64,000 bases of DNA from Halomonas faecis. GTDB lineage: Bacteria > Pseudomonadota > Gammaproteobacteria > Pseudomonadales > Halomonadaceae. Shown one piece after another: positions 35,818 through 45,456 of the stretch (positions are counted from its first letter, which is position 1; each line of letters opens with the position of its first letter). The notes below the pieces were generated by a model that had not been told where the DNA came from, ran no database searches, and saw only the letters and a program-made list of their open reading frames with translations. A program made the translations under genes and the position numbers. The DNA lies in assembly GCF_010993975.1 (NCBI RefSeq), contig NZ_JAACZO010000058.1:62001-126000 (forward strand), given 5' to 3'.

Positions 35818-38520
35818 TCAGCGGGCCGCTCGGCGCATGGCATGGCCCCAGGCCGCGGTGAAGTCAGCGGCCCGCAGCGGCCGATCGAAGTGGTAGCCCT
35901 GGGCATGATCGCAACCCATCTCGGCCAGAGCGATGGCTTGTTCCTGGCCTTCCACCCCTTCGGCCACCGTCTGCATGCCCAGGGCCTGCGCCATGGCGAT
36001 GATGGTTTCCACGATAGTTCGGGCATGGTGGCTGTCGAGCATCTCGTGCACGAATGAAATGTCGACCTTGAGGGCGTCGGCCGCGAAGCGGCGCAGGTAG
36101 GAGAGCGACGAGTAGCCGGTCCCGAAGTCGTCGATGGAGAGAGCGTAGCCGGCATTGCGCAAGGCTTGCGTGATGGCGACGGCTTGCTCGGGGTCGCGCA
36201 TGAAGTCGCTTTCGGTCAGTTCCAGGGCAATGGCCGCGGCGGGCACCCCATCGGTCAGTGAGGCGATGTGGCTGGCCAGTTGCGGATCGGTAAACTGCTG
36301 CGCGGAGACATTGACCGACAGCCGCCCGGGGAGGGGGGTGCCGGCGTGCTGCCACTCCACCAGTTGCCGCGCGGCGGCTGCGAGAACCCAGTCGCCCAGG
36401 GCGCGAATCAGTCCGCGTTCTTCGGCCAGGGGGATGAATTCGCCAGGGCTCACCCACCCCCATTCATCGTCGTACCAGCGGCACAGGGCCTCAGCTCCTA
36501 CCAGCAGTCCGCTCTGCAGGTCCACCTGGGGTTGGAAATGCAGGGTGAGACGGTGGTGCCGAAGGGCCTCGCTAAGCCGCTCGGTCATCTCCTGGCGTCG
36601 CTTCAGGTCATGGGTCATCGAGACGTCGAACGGGCATACGCCGCTGTCCTGCTGCTTGGCGTGATAGAGTGCGATGCTGGCCGATTTGAAGAGCTCGCTG
36701 GTGGTGGTCGCATCGGCTGGATAGCGGGCCACGCCGATGCTGACCTCGAGTGAGAAGCGGCGGTGACCCAGTTGGACGGGGTAGCGAATGGCCTCGTGCA
36801 CGCGAGCCAGACTGGCGTCCAGTGCGGTGTCGCCGGCGTGGGGTACCAGGAGCGCGAATTCGTCGCCGGAGAGACGCGCCAACGACTCGTGGCCGACTGC
36901 CGCACGCTGCAGTCGTCCGGCCAGCGTCGCCAGCAGTTGGTCACCCACCTGGTGTCCGTGAAGGTCGTTGATCTCCTTGAAACGACGGATGTCCAGCAGC
37001 AGCAGCCCGAGTGGGTACTGGCCCTGCTCCGCCTCCTGGCGCAGACGGGCCAGTTCCTCCATGAAGCGCACGCGGTTGGGCAGGCCGGTGGTGCCGTCGG
37101 TGTAGGCCAGTTGATGCATGCGCCGGTGATCCCGTCGGCGTTCCAGTTCGGCCGCCGCGCCCGTGGATAGAATGCGCAGCACCGAGGTGGCGAAAGCGTT
37201 GGCTTCCAGTGGCTGACGATACAGCACCGTGATCACGCCGATGGGTTCGCCACGGGCGTTGTCCAGGCGGCGCCCGATCCACGAGCGAGCCGGAAGGGCG
37301 TTGCCGGGCAGATTGATACTGGCGTGATTCAGCGCCATGGCCTCCTGCTCGTCGAAGACTCTCTCGCAGGGCGTGCTGGGGAGAGGGAAAGCGTCGGCCT
37401 CGAGCAGCGAGTCATCGACCACGGCGGAAACCAAGCTCATGGCGGTGGCGCGCCGCTGAAAAACGCCCGACTTGCCGTCGGGAGGCGAGTCCATCAGGGC
37501 GATGAAACCGGCATCCGCGTCAAGAATCTCGACCAGAGTGCGGATCAGCTGGTGGAAGTAGTCGTCACCCAGGCGCGGAGTGATGGTCGAGGCGACCTGC
37601 ATCACGGCGTCCTGAACGCGTTGAGCCTCGTGCTGCTCGGTAATGTCGGTGATGAAACCTTCCAGGCATGACACCTCGTTGGCACCGTCGAATACGGCCT
37701 GCCCCTGCTCCCACATCCAGCGCAGGCTGCCATCGGCTCGGCGCAGGCGATAGGTCACCCGGAAGGGGCTACGCTTGGCAATCGCTGACTGCACCTCGTC
37801 GAAGAGCCGCTGGCGATCCTGCGGGTGGATCAGGTCGGCGTAACTGACGTGGCGGTTGTCGATCAGCGACTCGATGGCATAGCCGGTCAGGGTTTCGGCA
37901 CCGTGGCTGACGATGGTCATGGTCCAGGCGGGGTCGTTCAGGCAGCGATAGGCCATGCCGGGAAGGTGATTGAGCAAGGTGTCGAGCCGCCTTTCGCTCT
38001 CTCGAGCATGTCCTTCGCTGGCCTGCAGGGCGGCCTGCGCCTGCCGACGCTCGAGTTCGGCGCCGGCTTGGGCGGCGGCGATACGCAGTATCTCGCTTTC
38101 CAGCCGGGTGGTTGTCATGGGCCGGTCGTTGAGAACGGCCAGCAGCCCCAGGGGCGTATCATCCATGGCGAACAGTGGCAGGCCAAAGTAGCTCTCAGCA
38201 CCCAACTGCCGCAGTAGGACGTCGTCGGGAAAGCGGGCCTGCAGAGCGTGCGAATACAGGCAGGGTGATCGTCCGACCACCGTTGCGCAGGGGGTGCCCG
38301 CCAGGGGGTATTGCCGGTTGGTACGGTGGGCCCCGTGAGACCATACGGACAGGGTCTGCACCTGGCCGTCATCATGGAGGCGGGCGATCAGCACATGGTC
38401 GGCGCCAAGCAGGCTGGCGAGCTTGGCCACCAGGGCATCGAAAAAATCGGCGGCACCCCGCTCGCTCAACCCTTCGGCGAGCTGACGGAAAGCCTCTTCA
38501 GCGCTGCATCGGGCTTGCAT
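35818..38520 (-). CDS. GAF-PAS-GAF-GGDEF-EAL c-di-GMP protein
   Basis: This 900-residue cytoplasmic protein starts at ATG 38520 with an AGGAG ribosome site. Order: GAF (residues about 20-160), PAS (about 195-310), a second GAF (about 320-460), GGDEF and EAL. The cyclase loop reads SGDEF, and the RxxD inhibitory site is absent. The EAL part has AEALCRWYDD, VNVSAQQF, LELTESD, SIDDFGTGYSSLSYL and AEGVEG, which are intact. It is therefore probably a phosphodiesterase whose cyclase activity is uncertain. The inputs to its GAF domains are unknown. Confidence 0.88.
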   Translation of the reverse strand: MQARCSAEEAFRQLAEGLSERGAADFFDALVAKLASLLGADHVLIARLHDDGQVQTLSVWSHGAHRTNRQYPLAGTPCATVVGRSPCLYSHALQARFPDDVLLRQLGAESYFGLPLFAMDDTPLGLLAVLNDRPMTTTRLESEILRIAAAQAGAELERRQAQAALQASEGHARESERRLDTLLNHLPGMAYRCLNDPAWTMTIVSHGAETLTGYAIESLIDNRHVSYADLIHPQDRQRLFDEVQSAIAKRSPFRVTYRLRRADGSLRWMWEQGQAVFDGANEVSCLEGFITDITEQHEAQRVQDAVMQVASTITPRLGDDYFHQLIRTLVEILDADAGFIALMDSPPDGKSGVFQRRATAMSLVSAVVDDSLLEADAFPLPSTPCERVFDEQEAMALNHASINLPGNALPARSWIGRRLDNARGEPIGVITVLYRQPLEANAFATSVLRILSTGAAAELERRRDHRRMHQLAYTDGTTGLPNRVRFMEELARLRQEAEQGQYPLGLLLLDIRRFKEINDLHGHQVGDQLLATLAGRLQRAAVGHESLARLSGDEFALLVPHAGDTALDASLARVHEAIRYPVQLGHRRFSLEVSIGVARYPADATTTSELFKSASIALYHAKQQDSGVCPFDVSMTHDLKRRQEMTERLSEALRHHRLTLHFQPQVDLQSGLLVGAEALCRWYDDEWGWVSPGEFIPLAEERGLIRALGDWVLAAAARQLVEWQHAGTPLPGRLSVNVSAQQFTDPQLASHIASLTDGVPAAAIALELTESDFMRDPEQAVAITQALRNAGYALSIDDFGTGYSSLSYLRRFAADALKVDISFVHEMLDSHHARTIVETIIAMAQALGMQTVAEGVEGQEQAIALAEMGCDHAQGYHFDRPLRAADFTAAWGHAMRRAAR

Positions 38521-38727
38521 TGACGCTCCTTTCCATCGCACTGCCTTGCCGTTGGCGCACTCACCCAGCGCGTAACCCCTTCAAACTGACAGGAATGCGT
38601 GCCCGGGACAATAGCTCGTGCCTGTCCGTGCCGGCGGCGCCCGAGGCGACGTTGAGCCTCGATGGCCAGTAGTGGCGCCAGGGGTGGCGTGGTAGGCTCG
38701 TCGGCGTGAGTCGCCCGCGGAGGTTGC

Positions 38728-39870
38728 ATGCCGTCTCTCGTATCCCGCGCCGCCTGGCTGGTGGCGCTGTGTCTCATTGCCAGTGCTCCCGTGCTGGCTG
38801 ATGTCTGCCCAGCCACCGGCGAGTGGCAGCGGCCCGCTGACGGGAGTCGCCCGACGGCACCGGAACTGTTCGACGAGCTGGCAAGCCAGGACGTGGTGAT
38901 GCTCGGGGAGCAGCACGACAACGCCGATCACCACCGCTGGCAGTTGCATACCCTGGCCGCTTTGCAGGCTCGCCGCGCCGAGCTGGTGATCGGCCTGGAG
39001 ATGCTGCCCCGCGAGGCCCAGCCGGTGCTGGATGCCTGGGTGGCTGGCGAGCTCGACGAGGCCGAGTTCCTGGCCCGCAGCGAGTGGTACAGCGCCTGGG
39101 GCTACGATCCGGACCTGTACTGGCCGATTCTGCATTTCGCACGCCTGCACCGCATTCCCGTCAAGGCGATCAACATCACGCCCGAGCTGCGCCGTCGGCT
39201 GGTGGAGGAAACCTGGAGCGCCATTCCCCTGGATGAGCGGCATCGCATTACCGTACCCGCACCGCCGGACGAAAAGTACCGCGAGACCTTGGCCCGGTTC
39301 TACGCTCAGCATCCCGCAGGCGACGGCGATGACGGCTTGGCGCGCTTCGTCACCGCCCAGCTCGCCTGGGACCGCGCCATGGCTACGGGTCTGGCGGAGG
39401 CTGGTGAGAATGGGGCCCTGGTGGTTGGACTGATGGGCGAGGGGCATTTGCGTTTCGGGCATGGCGTGCCGCACCAGTTGCGCGACCTGGGGGTCGAGGC
39501 CCAGCAGGTTTTGCTGCCGTGGTCGGTCCGCGAAGGTGGCTGCGAGGCACCGCCCGAGGGCCTGGCCCAGGCAGTGTTCGCCATTTCCGAAACGCCGGAA
39601 CGGGCGTCGCCTCACATGCTCGGCGTCGCGCTGGTGCCCCACGACGATGGCGTCGAGATCCATCGCATCGTCGAAGACTCGGTGGCCGAGGCGGCAGGGC
39701 TGGTCGCAGGAGACGTCATCCTGCGAGTGGCGGGTGAGCCGGTCAGCCGGCCGGCCGATGTCAGCCGTCACGTGCGTCGACAGCCACCCGGCACCTTGCT
39801 GCCTCTCGAAGTGCGACGCCAGGGTAGGACGCAGGAGATACTCACGCGGTTTCCGCCACCCTCAGGGTGA
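38728..39870 (+). CDS. ChaN-family haem-binding protein with C-terminal PDZ
   Basis: This 380-residue exported product has a signal peptide (VALCLIASAPVLA-DV). The ChaN-type domain shows VVMLGEQHDNADHHRWQ, GLEMLPREAQP and LVVGLMGEGHLRFGHGVPHQL; these proteins bind haem in dimers and are linked to iron uptake. The last 100 residues form a PDZ domain (VEIHRIVEDSVAEAAGLVAGDVILRVAGEPV), often a protein-protein adaptor. No export or iron genes are adjacent, so its partner is unclear. Confidence 0.88.
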   Translation: MPSLVSRAAWLVALCLIASAPVLADVCPATGEWQRPADGSRPTAPELFDELASQDVVMLGEQHDNADHHRWQLHTLAALQARRAELVIGLEMLPREAQPVLDAWVAGELDEAEFLARSEWYSAWGYDPDLYWPILHFARLHRIPVKAINITPELRRRLVEETWSAIPLDERHRITVPAPPDEKYRETLARFYAQHPAGDGDDGLARFVTAQLAWDRAMATGLAEAGENGALVVGLMGEGHLRFGHGVPHQLRDLGVEAQQVLLPWSVREGGCEAPPEGLAQAVFAISETPERASPHMLGVALVPHDDGVEIHRIVEDSVAEAAGLVAGDVILRVAGEPVSRPADVSRHVRRQPPGTLLPLEVRRQGRTQEILTRFPPPSG

Positions 39871-39972
39871 TGGCCGCGTGCACCGCGCTCGCTTTCCCTC
39901 TCGTCGGATCAGTGAATTCGTCACGCCATCCATTGCTGGCGTGACGGTCGGTCGAACTTCAGGAGTGATACC

Positions 39973-40377
39973 TTGACCATTTCCCGTTTCAGCGACCTTC
40001 TCGAAGAGGCACGTCGCCAGCCTGAACCGCAGCGCCTGCTGTTCGTTTTCACCCGTGCCGAACTGCCCGACCACCCCACCGAAGCACAGCGACGCCGCTT
40101 CGAGCGGGGCGAAGGCGGGGTGCTGACCCCAGTGCTGTGCGTCGACAAGACGCCCGAGGAGCTCAGCGACATGGCGGGGCTGTTGACCGAGTCCCGCCGG
40201 ACCGGCGTCGACTGGGACATCGTCTTCGTGGGGGCCTTGGCCGGACACGGCCGTGAGGCGCCCAGCGACGAACAGGTGGAGGCGCAGCTCGAACGCATGG
40301 TGGAATCGCTGAAGATGGGCAGCGTCGAAGCGTTCCTGGCGCTGGACCGGCAGGGCGAGGCCGTGCGTCTCGGCTGA
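39973..40377 (+). CDS. Conserved hypothetical protein
   Basis: This 134-residue protein is read from TTG 39973, with AGGAG 8 nt upstream. It is soluble and acidic, with [22 protein letters not shown] near the start and [21 protein letters not shown] in the middle. I do not recognise a domain. It precedes ahpC in the same direction, but the OxyR-like site in between suggests that ahpC has its own promoter. Confidence 0.75.
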   Translation: MTISRFSDLLEEARRQPEPQRLLFVFTRAELPDHPTEAQRRRFERGEGGVLTPVLCVDKTPEELSDMAGLLTESRRTGVDWDIVFVGALAGHGREAPSDEQVEAQLERMVESLKMGSVEAFLALDRQGEAVRLG

Positions 40378-40393
40378 TGCCCGATCGTCGTCC

Positions 40394-40430
40394 ATAGGGT
40401 TGAATTATCAAGCCGATGACACCATTCAAT
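40394..40430 (+). promoter_or_regulatory. Candidate OxyR operator upstream of ahpC
   Basis: The four tetrads ATAG, TTAT, ATGA and CAAT are separated by exactly 7 nt each, the OxyR tetramer spacing (ATAG-N7-CTAT-N7-ATAG-N7-CTAT). The first two match well, the others partly. A TTTACG -35-like box overlaps the last base (40430-40435) and a -10-like ATACCA follows 17 nt later, the usual geometry for OxyR activation. Confidence 0.6.
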
Positions 40431-40510
40431 TTACGCTATCAGAGCGTACGGGATACCATGCGCTTGAATTTCCGACACCTTCATACCAAAGTCGTAAGGA
40501 GCAGCATCGA

Positions 40511-41074
40511 ATGTCCCTGCTGAACACCGAAGTCAAACCGTTCAAGGCCACTGCCTACTACAACGGCGAATTCGTCGAAGTGACCGAGGAGAACCTGAAG
40601 GGCCAGTGGAGCATCTTCTTCTTCTACCCGGCCGACTTCACCTTCGTTTGCCCCACCGAGCTGGGTGACCTGCAGGACAACTATGAGGAATTCAAGAAGC
40701 TGGGCGTCGAGATCTACAGCGTCTCCACCGATACCCACTTCACCCACAAGGCCTGGCATGACAGCTCCGAAACCATCGGCAAGCTGACCTACCCGATGCT
40801 GGCCGACCCGACCCACGCCATCTCGCGCAATTTCGAGGTGCTGATCGAAGAAGACGGCATTGCCGAGCGTGGCACCTTCGTGGTCGACCCGGACGGCAAG
40901 ATCCAGATCGTCGAACTGAACGCCGGCAACATCGGTCGCAACGCCGAGGAGCTGCTGCGCAAGGTCAAGGCCGCCCAGTACGTGCGTGCCAACCCGAACG
41001 AAGTCTGCCCGGCCAAGTGGGAAGAAGGCGAAGAGACTCTGTCCCCGTCTCTGGACCTGGTCGGCAAGATCTGA
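40511..41074 (+). CDS. ahpC: Alkyl hydroperoxide reductase subunit C (peroxiredoxin)
   Basis: This 187-residue typical 2-Cys peroxiredoxin has the peroxidatic cysteine in [11 protein letters not shown] and the resolving cysteine in NEVCPAKW near the end. It reduces H2O2 and organic peroxides and is recycled by AhpF. The ATG at 40511 has an AAGGAG ribosome site. A terminator follows at 41121, so ahpF is transcribed separately at least in part. The OxyR-like site upstream predicts peroxide induction. Confidence 0.97.
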   Translation: MSLLNTEVKPFKATAYYNGEFVEVTEENLKGQWSIFFFYPADFTFVCPTELGDLQDNYEEFKKLGVEIYSVSTDTHFTHKAWHDSSETIGKLTYPMLADPTHAISRNFEVLIEEDGIAERGTFVVDPDGKIQIVELNAGNIGRNAEELLRKVKAAQYVRANPNEVCPAKWEEGEETLSPSLDLVGKI

Positions 41075-41120
41075 TCGGCCCCTCTCTCTCGCGAGGGATC
41101 CCCTGACCTCGAGGGAGTCG

Positions 41121-41150
41121 CGCCCGGGCGTATCGCGCCCGGGCGTTTTT
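41121..41150 (+). terminator. Rho-independent terminator of ahpC
   Basis: Two copies of CGCCCGGGCG, itself palindromic, form a 10-bp stem around TATCG and are followed by five T residues. It lies between ahpC and ahpF. Confidence 0.85.
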
Positions 41151-41244
41151 CGACACGGCGTCACTCGCTTCGCACGGCATAGCAACCGTGAGTCTGTGAT
41201 CAGTTGCGCCTTTTTATATTAGCCATATGTGAAGGATCGCTGTC

Positions 41245-42801
41245 ATGTTGGACGACAATCTGAAAGCACAGCTCAAAGCTTACCTGCAGAAGGTCACTCA
41301 GCCGTTCGAGATCGTCGCGTCCCTCGATGACGGCGACAAGTCGCAGGAACTCTTCAAACTGCTCACCGAGATCACCGAGCTCTGTGACAAGATCGCTCTC
41401 AAGACCGACGGTGACGATGCACGCACACCGTCGTTCGCTCTCAACCGCCCGGGCGAGGATACCGGCTTGACCTTCGCCGGCATTCCCATGGGCCACGAAT
41501 TCACCTCGCTGGTGCTGGCGTTGCTGCAGGTGGGCGGCCATCCGCCCAAGGCCAGCGACGAGGTCATCGAGCAGATCAAGGCGCTGGATGCCGATCTGCA
41601 TTTCGAGACCTACTTCTCGCTTTCCTGCCAGAACTGCCCCGATGTGGTGCAGGCACTCAACCTGATGGCGATCCTCAATCCACGGATTCGCCACGTGGCC
41701 ATCGATGGCGCGCTCTTCCAGGCTGAAGTGGAGCAGCGCGAGATCATGTCGGTGCCCAGCGTCTACCTCAACGGCGAGCCCTTCGATCAGGGCCGCATGA
41801 GCCTCGAGCAGATCCTGGCCAAGGTGGACACCGGCGCCGCCGAGCGCGAGGCCGCCAAGCTCAGCGAGAAGCCGGCCTTCGACACCCTGATGATCGGTGG
41901 CGGTCCGGCTGGCGCCGCGGCGGCGGTCTATGCGGCGCGCAAGGGTATTCGCACCGGCGTGGCGGCCGAGCGGTTCGGCGGTCAGGTGCTCGATACCCTG
42001 GCCATCGAAAATCTCGTCTCTGTGCCCCACACCGAGGGGCCCAAGCTGGCCGCGGCACTGGAGGAGCACGTCAAGGAGTACGAGGTCGACATCATGAACC
42101 TGCAGCGTGCGGTGGAGCTGGTACCGGCCAGCCAGCCGGGCGGCGAGCACGAGGTGCGCTTCGAGTCCGGCGCCACGCTGAAGAGTCGTACCCTGGTGCT
42201 GGCCACCGGCGCCCGCTGGCGCGAAATGAACGTGCCCGGCGAGGCCGAGTACCGCAACAAGGGCGTGGCCTACTGCCCGCACTGCGACGGCCCGCTGTTC
42301 AAGGGCAAGCGCGTGGCGGTGATCGGCGGCGGCAACTCCGGCGTCGAGGCGGCCATCGACCTGGCAGGCCTGGTGGCCGAGGTGACCTTGATCGAGTTCA
42401 TGGACGAGCTGCGGGCCGACGACGTGTTGCAGAAGAAGCTCGCCAGCCTGCCCAACGTGGAGATCATCAAGGGCGCCCGGACCACCGAGGTGAACGGCGA
42501 CGGCACCCGCGTCAACGGCTTGACCTTTGAAGAGCGGGCCAGCGGCGAGCTGCGCCACCTGGAGCTGGAAGGCGTCTTCGTGCAGATCGGTCTGGTGCCC
42601 AACACCGAGTGGCTGAAGAACTTGCCCATCGAGCTCTCCGAGCGCGGCGAGATCGTCACCGATGAACGCGGCATGACCAGCGTGCCGGGCATCTTCGCCG
42701 CCGGCGACGTGACCACCGTGCCCTACAAGCAGATCGTCATCGCCATGGGCGAGGGCTCGCGGGCCGCATTGGGTGCCTTCGATTACCTGATCCGCAGCTG
42801 A
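41245..42801 (+). CDS. ahpF: Alkyl hydroperoxide reductase subunit F
   Basis: This 518-residue flavoprotein has two fused thioredoxin-like folds at the N-terminus, with the CQNC redox pair, then the FAD domain ([18 protein letters not shown]), the NAD(P) domain ([17 protein letters not shown]) and the internal CPHC pair. It passes electrons from NADH to AhpC. The start ATG is preceded by GAAGGA. It is downstream of ahpC but beyond a strong terminator. Confidence 0.97.
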   Translation: MLDDNLKAQLKAYLQKVTQPFEIVASLDDGDKSQELFKLLTEITELCDKIALKTDGDDARTPSFALNRPGEDTGLTFAGIPMGHEFTSLVLALLQVGGHPPKASDEVIEQIKALDADLHFETYFSLSCQNCPDVVQALNLMAILNPRIRHVAIDGALFQAEVEQREIMSVPSVYLNGEPFDQGRMSLEQILAKVDTGAAEREAAKLSEKPAFDTLMIGGGPAGAAAAVYAARKGIRTGVAAERFGGQVLDTLAIENLVSVPHTEGPKLAAALEEHVKEYEVDIMNLQRAVELVPASQPGGEHEVRFESGATLKSRTLVLATGARWREMNVPGEAEYRNKGVAYCPHCDGPLFKGKRVAVIGGGNSGVEAAIDLAGLVAEVTLIEFMDELRADDVLQKKLASLPNVEIIKGARTTEVNGDGTRVNGLTFEERASGELRHLELEGVFVQIGLVPNTEWLKNLPIELSERGEIVTDERGMTSVPGIFAAGDVTTVPYKQIVIAMGEGSRAALGAFDYLIRS

Positions 42802-42837
42802 GTGCTAAGCCCCCGCTCGGGGAGGATACGTCAATTA

Positions 42838-42878
42838 CCGAACGCCCCGCCGGCAGAGCCGGCGGGGCGTTCGGCTTT
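42838..42878 (+). terminator. Terminator after ahpF
   Basis: A 17-bp GC-rich stem (CCGAACGCCCCGCCGGC with its complement) and a 3-nt loop lie at 42838-42874, followed by CTTTG. It starts 37 nt after the ahpF stop. Confidence 0.8.
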
Positions 42879-43111
42879 GTGGGGCGCGTGCCCCTTTCGC
42901 GTGCCTATTCAGCCAGATGCCGGCAGATATTGCTCTAGCGTCGTGCAGCGATGCTGGGATTTTTATGCCATCGTCAGCGTTGAATCACGGTTTTTCTGGG
43001 GATATCACGCTTGTGGAACGGACCTTGCTAAGGTCTGCGGACATGCCGGAACGGCATGCATGCATTGGATTCAGTCCCAACAACGATATCAACGCAACGA
43101 GGAACATCATC

Positions 43112-44140
43112 ATGCGATACAACAACAACAAGCTTGTCTTGCTGACATCGGCGGCCGCGCTGACCCTGGGAGCGACCGGTCTGGTCTCGGCCGCCACCCT
43201 GGAGGATACACGCGAGAACGGCGCCGTGCAGTGCGGTGTCAGTGATGGCCTGCCGGGCTTTTCCGCGCCGGACGACGAGGGCAACTGGCAGGGGATCGAC
43301 GTCGACGTGTGCCGGGCCGTGGCGGCCGCCGTGCTGGGCGATGCCGATGCGGTGCGCTATGTCTCGCTCAACGCCGTCGAGCGTTTCACCGCGCTACAGT
43401 CCGGCGAGGTGGACATGCTGTCGCGCAATACCACCTGGACCACCACCCGTGACACCACCCTGGGCCTCAACTTCACCGGGACCAACTTCTATGACGGCCA
43501 GGGTTTCCTGGTGTCCCGCGACCTGGGCATCTCGAATGCCAGCGAGCTGGACGGCGCCGCTGTCTGCGTACAGTCCGGCACGACCACCGAGCTCAACCTG
43601 GCCGACTACTTCCGTGCCAATGACATGGAATTCCAGCCCATCGTCTTCGATACCTCCGAGCAGACGGTGGGCGGCTTCGAGGCCGGCCGCTGTGACGTGC
43701 TGACCTCCGACACCTCCCAGCTGGCCGCCCTGCGCATCCAGCTCTCCGATCCGGAGGGGGCGGTCATCCTGCCCGAGGTGATCTCCAAGGAACCGCTGGG
43801 ACCCGTGGTTCGCCAAGGAGACGACCAGTGGTTCAACATCGTGAAGTGGTCGCTGTTCGCCATGCTCAATGCCGAGGAGATGGGGATTTCCAGCGACAAC
43901 GTCGACGACATGCTCGATTCCGAGAACCCCAACGTGGCACGTCTGCTGGGCCAGGATGGCAACTACGGCGAAAGCATGGGCCTCGAGGCCGACTGGGCCT
44001 ATGACATCATCAGCCAGGTAGGTAACTACGGCGAGATCTATGATCGCAACGTGGGCATGGATTCGCCGCTGCAGATCGAGCGTGGGGTCAACCGTCTATG
44101 GACCGAGGGTGGCCTGCAATACGCACCGCCCGTCCGCTGA
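43112..44140 (+). CDS. aapJ: General amino-acid ABC transporter, periplasmic binding protein
   Basis: This 342-residue product starts at ATG 43112 after AACGAGGAAC and has a signal peptide (LTSAAALTLGATGLVSA). The mature part has NGAVQCGVSDGLPGFSAPD, GIDVDVCRAVAAAVLGD and DMLSRNTTWTTTRDT, typical of AapJ/BztA binding proteins of broad L-amino-acid uptake systems. It begins the four-gene aapJQMP operon, whose remaining members follow in the expected order. Confidence 0.92.
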   Translation: MRYNNNKLVLLTSAAALTLGATGLVSAATLEDTRENGAVQCGVSDGLPGFSAPDDEGNWQGIDVDVCRAVAAAVLGDADAVRYVSLNAVERFTALQSGEVDMLSRNTTWTTTRDTTLGLNFTGTNFYDGQGFLVSRDLGISNASELDGAAVCVQSGTTTELNLADYFRANDMEFQPIVFDTSEQTVGGFEAGRCDVLTSDTSQLAALRIQLSDPEGAVILPEVISKEPLGPVVRQGDDQWFNIVKWSLFAMLNAEEMGISSDNVDDMLDSENPNVARLLGQDGNYGESMGLEADWAYDIISQVGNYGEIYDRNVGMDSPLQIERGVNRLWTEGGLQYAPPVR

Positions 44141-44256
44141 ACCGCTAGCGATGTCGGCCTGATCGACACCCAGTGGTTCATTCGTGCCTGCCGGCCCGGC
44201 TATCCCGGGCCGGCAGTCTCATGTCCTGCTTGACGGATCCAGGCGGAGAATTCTTC

Positions 44257-45447
44257 ATGTCCGTTCGACCCCAGGCCCGACCCGCGGGCCCCAAGCCGCC
44301 CTTCTGGCGCGATCGCGCCAAACGGGCGCTGCTCTTCCAGGCCGTATTGATTGCCGCCGTCGCGGCCTTTCTGCTCTACATCATCGGCAACACCCAGGCC
44401 AACCTCGCGGCTCGTGGCATCACCACCGGCTTCGGCTTTCTGACCAACACCTCGGGCTTCGGTATCGTCCAGAGCCTCATCGACTACTCCTCGCAGAGCA
44501 CCTACGGGCGCACCTTCATCGTGGGCTTGCTCAACACCCTGCTGGTCTCGGCGCTGGGGGTACTGGCGGCGACGATCATCGGCTTCACCGTGGGCATTGC
44601 CCGCCTTTCGCCCAACTGGCTGATCGCTCGCCTTGCCAGCGGGTATATCGAGATCTTCCGCAACATTCCGCTGCTGCTGCAGATATTCTTCTGGTATTTC
44701 GCCGTGCTGCAGGCCTTGCCAAGCCCGCGGCAGAGCCTCTCTCTCGGGGAGACGGCCTTTCTCAACGTGCGCGGTCTGTTTCTGCCCGAGCCACAATTTC
44801 TGTCCGGCTTCGGCCTGATTCCCGTTGCCTTCGTCGCGGCCATTGCGGCCAGCGTGGCACTGGTGGTCTGGAACAGGCGTCGCCACGAGGCCACGGGCCA
44901 ACGGGTACCGGCCGGCTGGCTCTCGCTGGGCCTGATCATTGGCCTGCCCCTGCTGGTACTGGTAGTGACCGGCGTACCGGTGACCTGGGAGGTACCGGAG
45001 CTGCGCGGCTTCAATTTCGGTGGCGGCATCACGATCATTCCCGAGTTTCTGGCGCTGTGGCTGGCGCTCTCCATCTACACGGCATCGTTCATAGCCGAGA
45101 TCGTGCGCTCGGGGATTCAGGCGATTCCCCACGGTCAGACCGAGGCGGCCCAGGCGCTGAGCCTGCCCCAGGGGCTGGTGCTGCGTCTGGTGATCATTCC
45201 CCAGGCATTGCGAGTGATCATTCCACCGCTCACCAGCCAATACCTCAACCTGATCAAGAACTCCTCGCTGGCCACGGCCATCGGCTATCCCGACCTGGTG
45301 TCGGTGTTTGCCGGCACCACGCTCAATCAGACGGGGCAGGCCATCGAGGTGATCGCCATGACCATGGCGGTATACCTCACCATCAGCCTGCTGGTGTCGC
45401 TGTTCATGAACTGGTTCAACGCCCGCGTGGCGCTGGTGGAACGCTAG
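44257..45447 (+). CDS. aapQ: General amino-acid ABC transporter permease AapQ
   Basis: This 396-residue polytopic protein is started at ATG 44257 with GGCGGAG upstream. The N-terminal segment LLFQAVLIAAVAAFLLYII and the long insert between the first segments and the core are typical of AapQ/BztB. The EAA loop for ATPase contact reads EAAQALSLPQGLVLRLVIIPQALRV. It forms the membrane channel with AapM, 9 nt downstream. Confidence 0.9.
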   Translation: MSVRPQARPAGPKPPFWRDRAKRALLFQAVLIAAVAAFLLYIIGNTQANLAARGITTGFGFLTNTSGFGIVQSLIDYSSQSTYGRTFIVGLLNTLLVSALGVLAATIIGFTVGIARLSPNWLIARLASGYIEIFRNIPLLLQIFFWYFAVLQALPSPRQSLSLGETAFLNVRGLFLPEPQFLSGFGLIPVAFVAAIAASVALVVWNRRRHEATGQRVPAGWLSLGLIIGLPLLVLVVTGVPVTWEVPELRGFNFGGGITIIPEFLALWLALSIYTASFIAEIVRSGIQAIPHGQTEAAQALSLPQGLVLRLVIIPQALRVIIPPLTSQYLNLIKNSSLATAIGYPDLVSVFAGTTLNQTGQAIEVIAMTMAVYLTISLLVSLFMNWFNARVALVER

Positions 45448-45456
45448 GAGAGCGCC

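Noticed and set aside
41200..42558. Minus-strand frame opposite ahpF
   Set aside because: Shadow of ahpF with composition of an antisense frame.
40511..42801. ahpC-ahpF as one simple operon
   Set aside because: A strong terminator with a T-run separates the genes, so a single transcript is not the best reading.
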